From an uncultured Prevotellaceae bacterium (GTDB lineage Bacteria > Bacteroidota > Bacteroidia > Bacteroidales > Bacteroidaceae), in contig ONKX01000022.1 of assembly GCA_900318555.1 (NCBI GenBank), positions 1 through 35,853 on the forward strand: a stretch of DNA of 35,853 nt, given 5' to 3'. Numbering within the stretch: the stretch's first letter is position 1; each line of letters starts with the position of its first letter. Below, one piece after another: positions 32,419 to 35,853 of the stretch. The notes beneath the pieces are model-generated. The model saw only the letters and a program-made list of their open reading frames with translations. It had not been told where the DNA came from and searched no databases. Position numbers and translations under genes: made by a program.

Positions 32419-35256
32419 TTGAGCGAATCGATTGAAATAAAAGGGGCGAGAGTCAATAATCTGAAGAATATTGACGTCACCATTCCCCGCAACAAATTGG
32501 TGGTGATTGCCGGAGTCAGTGGCTCCGGCAAATCATCTTTGGCCTTCGACACACTGTATGCCGAGGGCCAGAGACGTTATGTGGAGAGCCTGTCGGCATA
32601 TGCACGCCAGTTCTTAGGTCGTATGAACAAGCCCGAATGCGACTACATTCGCGGCATACCGCCCGCCATCGCTATCGAGCAAAAGGTCATCTCGCGCAAT
32701 CCGCGAAGCACTGTTGGCACGACGACGGAAATCTACGAGTATCTGCGCCTGCTCTATGCCCGCATCGGACGGACCTATTCGCCCATTAGCGGACAGGAGG
32801 TGAAGAAGCACTCCACCGAGGATATTGTCCGACAGGTGCAGCAGTTCCAGCCTGGCACGAAGTTCATCATCCTGGCACCCATCATTCCCGTTGAGGGTCG
32901 CACGCTGGAACGCCAACTGCAGATGTACGTCCAGAATGGCTACGCCCGCATGTCCGTTAGCGGCAACATCGTCCGCATTGACGACTGGCTGGAGGAACAC
33001 GCCGCCACCGCCTCGTCGTCATCCAGTGTGTCTAGTAGTGTGCCGGGCGGTTCGGCCGACGGGATGTACCTCGTCATCGACCGCCTCTCCGTCGACAACT
33101 CCAAAGACTCCGTCTCGCGTCTTGTCGACTCCGCCGAGACGGCCTTCTACGAGGGTCACGGCGAACTGCGCCTAATGGTTTCCCCCTCTGGTCTGACCTA
33201 CGACTTCTCCCAGCGTTTCGAGGCTGACGGCATGACGTTCGAGGAGCCCAACGACCAGATGTTCTCCTTCAATTCGCCTGCTGGTGCCTGCCCTGAGTGT
33301 CAGGGTTTCGGCAAGATTATCGGCATCGACGAACACCTCGTCATTCCCAATACCACACTGTCGGTCTACGACGGTTGTGTGCAGCCTTGGCACGGCGATA
33401 AGATGAAGATGTGGCAGGAAGAATTCTGCCGTCGTGCTGCCCAAGACGATTTTCCCATCTTCGAACCGTACTATAACCTGACGCAGCAACAGAAGGATAT
33501 GCTTTGGCACGGACTGCCCAGCGATAAGACCCGCGACAAGTACGACCGCGTATCCATCGATAATTTCTTCCAGATGCTGCAGGAGAATCAGTATAAGATT
33601 CAGTATCGTGTCATGTTGGCGCGTTATCGTGGAAAGACGACGTGTCACAAATGTCACGGCACACGACTGAAGCCCGAGGCAGAATACGTCAAGATCGGTG
33701 GTCGCAGCATTACCGACCTCGTACAACTGCCTGTCGTACGTCTGAAGCAGTGGTTCGACCAGCTGGAACTGACGCCACAGGAACAGGAAATTGGCCGTCG
33801 CTTGCTGACGGAAATCAATTCGCGCCTGCAATTCCTGCTCGACGTCGGACTGGGCTATCTGACGCTCAACCGCATGTCGAATTCGCTATCTGGTGGTGAG
33901 AGTCAGCGCATCAATCTGACGACGTCCCTAGGCTCTTCGCTCGTAGGTTCGCTTTACATCCTCGACGAGCCCAGCATCGGACTGCACTCACGCGACACCG
34001 ACCGACTCATCAAGGTACTTAAGGAGTTGCGCGACCTCGGCAATACCGTCGTCATCGTCGAACACGACGAGGAAATCATGCGTGCTGCCGACTACCTCAT
34101 CGACGTCGGTCCTGATGCCGGCCGCCTCGGTGGTGAAATCGTCTATGCCGGCCCGTTGACTGTGTCCGACGGTTCGGCCGTCGGGAAAAGCTACACCCTC
34201 CGCTATCTCTCGCATACCGACGAAATCCCCGTCCCCGCCAGCCGTCGCCCCTGGAACCAGCGCATCACCATCAAGGGTGCCCGCATGAACAATCTGAAGG
34301 GTATCGACGTCGACTTCCCGCTGAACATCATGACCGTTGTCACGGGCGTTTCCGGATCGGGCAAATCGTCGCTCGTCAAAGGCATCCTCTACCCTGCCCT
34401 CAAGCGTCGAATGGGTGACGTATGCGACGCACCAGGAGAATACATCGGTCTGGAGGGCGACTACGAGAGCATCAAACACATTGAGTTCGTCGACCAGAAT
34501 CCCATCGGCAAATCCACCCGTTCCAACCCTGCCACTTACGTCAAAGCCTACGACACCATCCGCGACCTCTTTGCCGACCAGCCGCTGGCCAAGCAGATGG
34601 GTTTCACGCCACAGTATTTCTCATTCAATGCCGACGGTGGACGTTGCGACGAGTGTAAGGGCGCTGGTGTCATCACCGTCGAGATGCAGTTTATGGCCGA
34701 CCTCGTCCTCGAGTGTGAAGCCTGTCACGGTCACCGTTTCAAGCATGACATCCTCGACGTCCGCTACAAGGACAAGAATATCTACGACGTGCTCAATATG
34801 ACCATCAGCGAGGCCATTGAGTTCTTCGACGGGTGTAAGTCTATCGTCTCGCGCCTGAAGCCGCTCGAAGAAGTCGGCCTCGGATACATCAAGCTCGGTC
34901 AGAACTCCTCTACGCTCTCCGGTGGTGAGAACCAACGTGTCAAACTGGCCTACTTCATTGGACAGGAGAAACAAGAGCCTACCCTCTTCATCTTCGACGA
35001 GCCGACGACGGGTCTTCACTTCCACGACATCCAGCGCCTGCTGCACGCCTTCGACGCCCTCATAGAACGTGGCCATAGCATCCTCATCATCGAGCACAAT
35101 ATGGAAATCATCAAATGTGCCGACCATATCATCGACATCGGTCCTGATGGTGGCGACCGCGGAGGTCAGCTAGTGGCCTGCGGCACGCCCGAACAGATAG
35201 CCGCCTGCGAGGAAAGTATCACAGGAAAATATCTGAAAGAGAAACTGAACGGGTAA
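32419..35256 (+). CDS. uvrA: Excinuclease ABC subunit A
   Basis: The protein has 945 residues. UvrA recognises DNA lesions for nucleotide excision repair. Both ATPase halves are intact: Walker A GVSGSGKSSLAFD (~31-43) and GVSGSGKSSLVKG (~640), and signatures LSGGESQRINL and LSGGENQRVKL. Zinc-finger cysteines are in CPECQGFGKI and CHKCHGTRL, and in CDECKGAG and CEACHGHRF. The start must be TTG at 32419, because TAA lies immediately upstream, no in-frame ATG precedes the Walker A motif, and the encoded SESIEIKGARVNNLKNIDV matches the family N-terminus. A Ser-rich stretch (residues ~196-216, ASSSSSVSSSVPGGSADG) and a second GSA segment (~582-589) contain a palindromic repeat. It probably depends on the uxaB transcript. 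Confidence 0.96.
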   Translation: MSESIEIKGARVNNLKNIDVTIPRNKLVVIAGVSGSGKSSLAFDTLYAEGQRRYVESLSAYARQFLGRMNKPECDYIRGIPPAIAIEQKVISRNPRSTVGTTTEIYEYLRLLYARIGRTYSPISGQEVKKHSTEDIVRQVQQFQPGTKFIILAPIIPVEGRTLERQLQMYVQNGYARMSVSGNIVRIDDWLEEHAATASSSSSVSSSVPGGSADGMYLVIDRLSVDNSKDSVSRLVDSAETAFYEGHGELRLMVSPSGLTYDFSQRFEADGMTFEEPNDQMFSFNSPAGACPECQGFGKIIGIDEHLVIPNTTLSVYDGCVQPWHGDKMKMWQEEFCRRAAQDDFPIFEPYYNLTQQQKDMLWHGLPSDKTRDKYDRVSIDNFFQMLQENQYKIQYRVMLARYRGKTTCHKCHGTRLKPEAEYVKIGGRSITDLVQLPVVRLKQWFDQLELTPQEQEIGRRLLTEINSRLQFLLDVGLGYLTLNRMSNSLSGGESQRINLTTSLGSSLVGSLYILDEPSIGLHSRDTDRLIKVLKELRDLGNTVVIVEHDEEIMRAADYLIDVGPDAGRLGGEIVYAGPLTVSDGSAVGKSYTLRYLSHTDEIPVPASRRPWNQRITIKGARMNNLKGIDVDFPLNIMTVVTGVSGSGKSSLVKGILYPALKRRMGDVCDAPGEYIGLEGDYESIKHIEFVDQNPIGKSTRSNPATYVKAYDTIRDLFADQPLAKQMGFTPQYFSFNADGGRCDECKGAGVITVEMQFMADLVLECEACHGHRFKHDILDVRYKDKNIYDVLNMTISEAIEFFDGCKSIVSRLKPLEEVGLGYIKLGQNSSTLSGGENQRVKLAYFIGQEKQEPTLFIFDEPTTGLHFHDIQRLLHAFDALIERGHSILIIEHNMEIIKCADHIIDIGPDGGDRGGQLVACGTPEQIAACEESITGKYLKEKLNG
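33040..33063. repeat. Palindromic element in uvrA, copy 1
   Basis: GTG-CCG-GGC-GGT-TCG-GCC is followed by GAC-GGG and reads VPGGSADG in frame. It is an imperfect palindrome with the core CGGTTCGGCCG, at the end of a Ser-rich insertion in the UvrA insertion region. It shares core and frame with 34162-34185 and with copy B at 16231-16256. Confidence 0.6.
34162..34185. repeat. Palindromic element in uvrA, copy 2
   Basis: CCGACGG (34166-34172) and CCGTCGG (34178-34184) form a perfect 7-bp stem around TTCGG. In frame it reads VSDGSAVG, in the linker between the two ATPase halves. The same GGT-TCK-GCC codons (Gly-Ser-Ala) occur at 33040-33063 and in cbiGF. Confidence 0.65.
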
Positions 35257-35292
35257 AAATACGGCAACCTGCGAAACTTTCACGAAAAATAT

Positions 35293-35323
35293 TTTGCAGT
35301 TACAGAAAAAAGTATTACCTTTG
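35293..35323 (+). promoter_or_regulatory. Promoter of the tRNA-Thr gene
   Basis: TTTG (35293-35296), a 19-base spacer and TACCTTTG (35316-35323) match the consensus, with about 65 bases of 5' leader before the mature tRNA. Confidence 0.8.
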
Positions 35324-35391
35324 CACTCGCTTTCGGAAAACGTACGGTCTCAAGGCCTGCAAATACGAAGCAGAGAGTTCTTTGAAAGGCT

Positions 35392-35464
<73 letters not shown>

Positions 35465-35477
35465 CACTTTCCATAAG

Positions 35478-35515
35478 GAGTCAGTCATCTTCCCACAAGG
35501 TACTGACTCTTTTTT
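35478..35515 (+). terminator. Intrinsic terminator after tRNA-Thr
   Basis: GAGTCAGT (35478-35485) and ACTGACTC (35502-35509) form an 8-bp stem followed by six T residues. It lies between tRNA-Thr and tRNA-Gly. Confidence 0.85.
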
Positions 35516-35536
35516 CATGACGTTTTGTCGTGTCCG

Positions 35537-35609
35537 GCGGAATTAGCTCAGTTGGTAGAGCATTGGCTTCCCAAGCCGAGGGTCGCGGGTTCGAGTCCCG
35601 TATTCCGCT
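35537..35609 (+). tRNA. tRNA-Gly(CCC)
   Basis: 73 nt. Acceptor GCGGAAT/ATTCCGC with discriminator T, D-arm AGCTCAGTTGGTAGAGC, anticodon loop TTCCCAA (anticodon CCC) on stem TTGGC/GCCGA, and T-arm GCGGGTTCGAGTCCCGT. CCA is not encoded. No promoter box is visible between the preceding terminator and this gene. Confidence 0.93.
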
Positions 35610-35678
35610 CAAAAAACATCCATTCATTCACGACGAAACTGAAAAATAAAAGGAAAAGTGAAAAAAGTCGCTCAAAAA

Positions 35679-35710
35679 TTTGCAGGGTTCAAATAAATGT
35701 AGTACCTTTG
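35679..35710 (+). promoter_or_regulatory. Promoter of tRNA-Ser(GCU)
   Basis: TTTG (35679-35682), a 20-base spacer and TACCTTTG (35703-35710) match the consensus. The 5' leader before the tRNA is about 48 bases. Confidence 0.8.
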
Positions 35711-35761
35711 CACCCGCAATCAAGGAGATAACCCCACGGTTGAAGCTTAAAACCTCCTTTT

Positions 35762-35848
35762 GGAAGGATGGGTGAGTGGCTGAAACCAGCAGTTTGCTAA
35801 ACTGCCGTACGGGTTCCCGTACCGGGGGTTCGAATCCCCCTCCTTCCG
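35762..35848 (+). tRNA. tRNA-Ser(GCU)
   Basis: An 87-nt class II tRNA. Acceptor GGAAGGA/TCCTTCC with discriminator G, anticodon stem-loop CAGTTTGCTAAACTG (anticodon GCT), a long variable arm TACGGG..CCCGTA, and T-arm GGGGGTTCGAATCCCCC. CCA is not encoded. The window ends five bases later. Confidence 0.95.
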
Positions 35849-35853
35849 CACCG

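Noticed and set aside
35525-35731. 68-codon frame over tRNA-Gly
   Set aside because: It is a translation of the tRNA sequence itself.

Overview
The window looks like a housekeeping and sugar-catabolism stretch from a chromosome of the Bacteroidota, most likely Prevotella or a close relative. The strongest evidence is the promoter class: boxes of the form TAnnTTTG, often with TTTG 19-20 bases upstream, sit before tRNAs, infC, rpiB, acyl-CoA ligase, thrA and others. Other support comes from the near absence of Shine-Dalgarno sites, the thrA / ApgM-type homoserine kinase / thrC cluster, the Nudix-type AraR regulator, and fused cobalamin genes. No phage, insertion sequence, CRISPR array or rRNA gene was seen. 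No stretch longer than about 300 bases lacks a gene.

Layout. 1-170: decayed end of a winged-helix protein gene. 172-338: tRNA-Ser(UGA) with terminator and promoter (minus). 459-3080: mutS2. 3111-7268 (minus): a HtrA-type lipoprotein protease followed 12 bases later by a CBM20-GH77 4-alpha-glucanotransferase. 7504-9090 (minus): a mannitol dehydrogenase-family oxidoreductase (fructuronate reductase-like). 9341-15213 (plus): an arabinose operon with galM, a sodium/sugar symporter, araR, araD and araA, ending in a branched terminator. 15433-19926 (minus): three cobalamin genes that encode six enzyme activities. 20087-20527: rpiB. 20660-22014 (minus): infC-rpmI-rplT. 22182-25508: two tandem paralogous acyl-CoA ligases. 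25642-30822: thrA, thrB-type kinase and thrC. 30976-35256: uxaB (tagaturonate reductase) and uvrA, in the same frame and separated by one stop codon. 35392-35848: tRNA-Thr(CGU), tRNA-Gly(CCC) and tRNA-Ser(GCU).

Functionally the accessory theme is plant cell wall (pectin) sugar use. Arabinose is mutarotated, imported, isomerised and epimerised, and both keto-uronate reductases for galacturonate and glucuronate are present, although ribulokinase (araB) is not in the window. The rest is threonine synthesis, anaerobic-type corrin ring synthesis, translation and DNA repair.

The most unusual signals are repeat structures rather than genes. (1) A short palindromic element with core CGGTTCKGCCG lies in the same reading frame in uvrA (twice) and, as an inverted pair, in the linker of the CbiG-CbiF fusion. 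(2) Several unrelated micro-repeat tracts with 7-9 base periods occupy gene junctions, and three of them are inside the coding frames of mutS2 and cbiET. (3) A three-way-junction terminator containing a 16-base direct repeat follows araA. All functional calls here come from reading the sequence and knowledge of the families; no database search was run.
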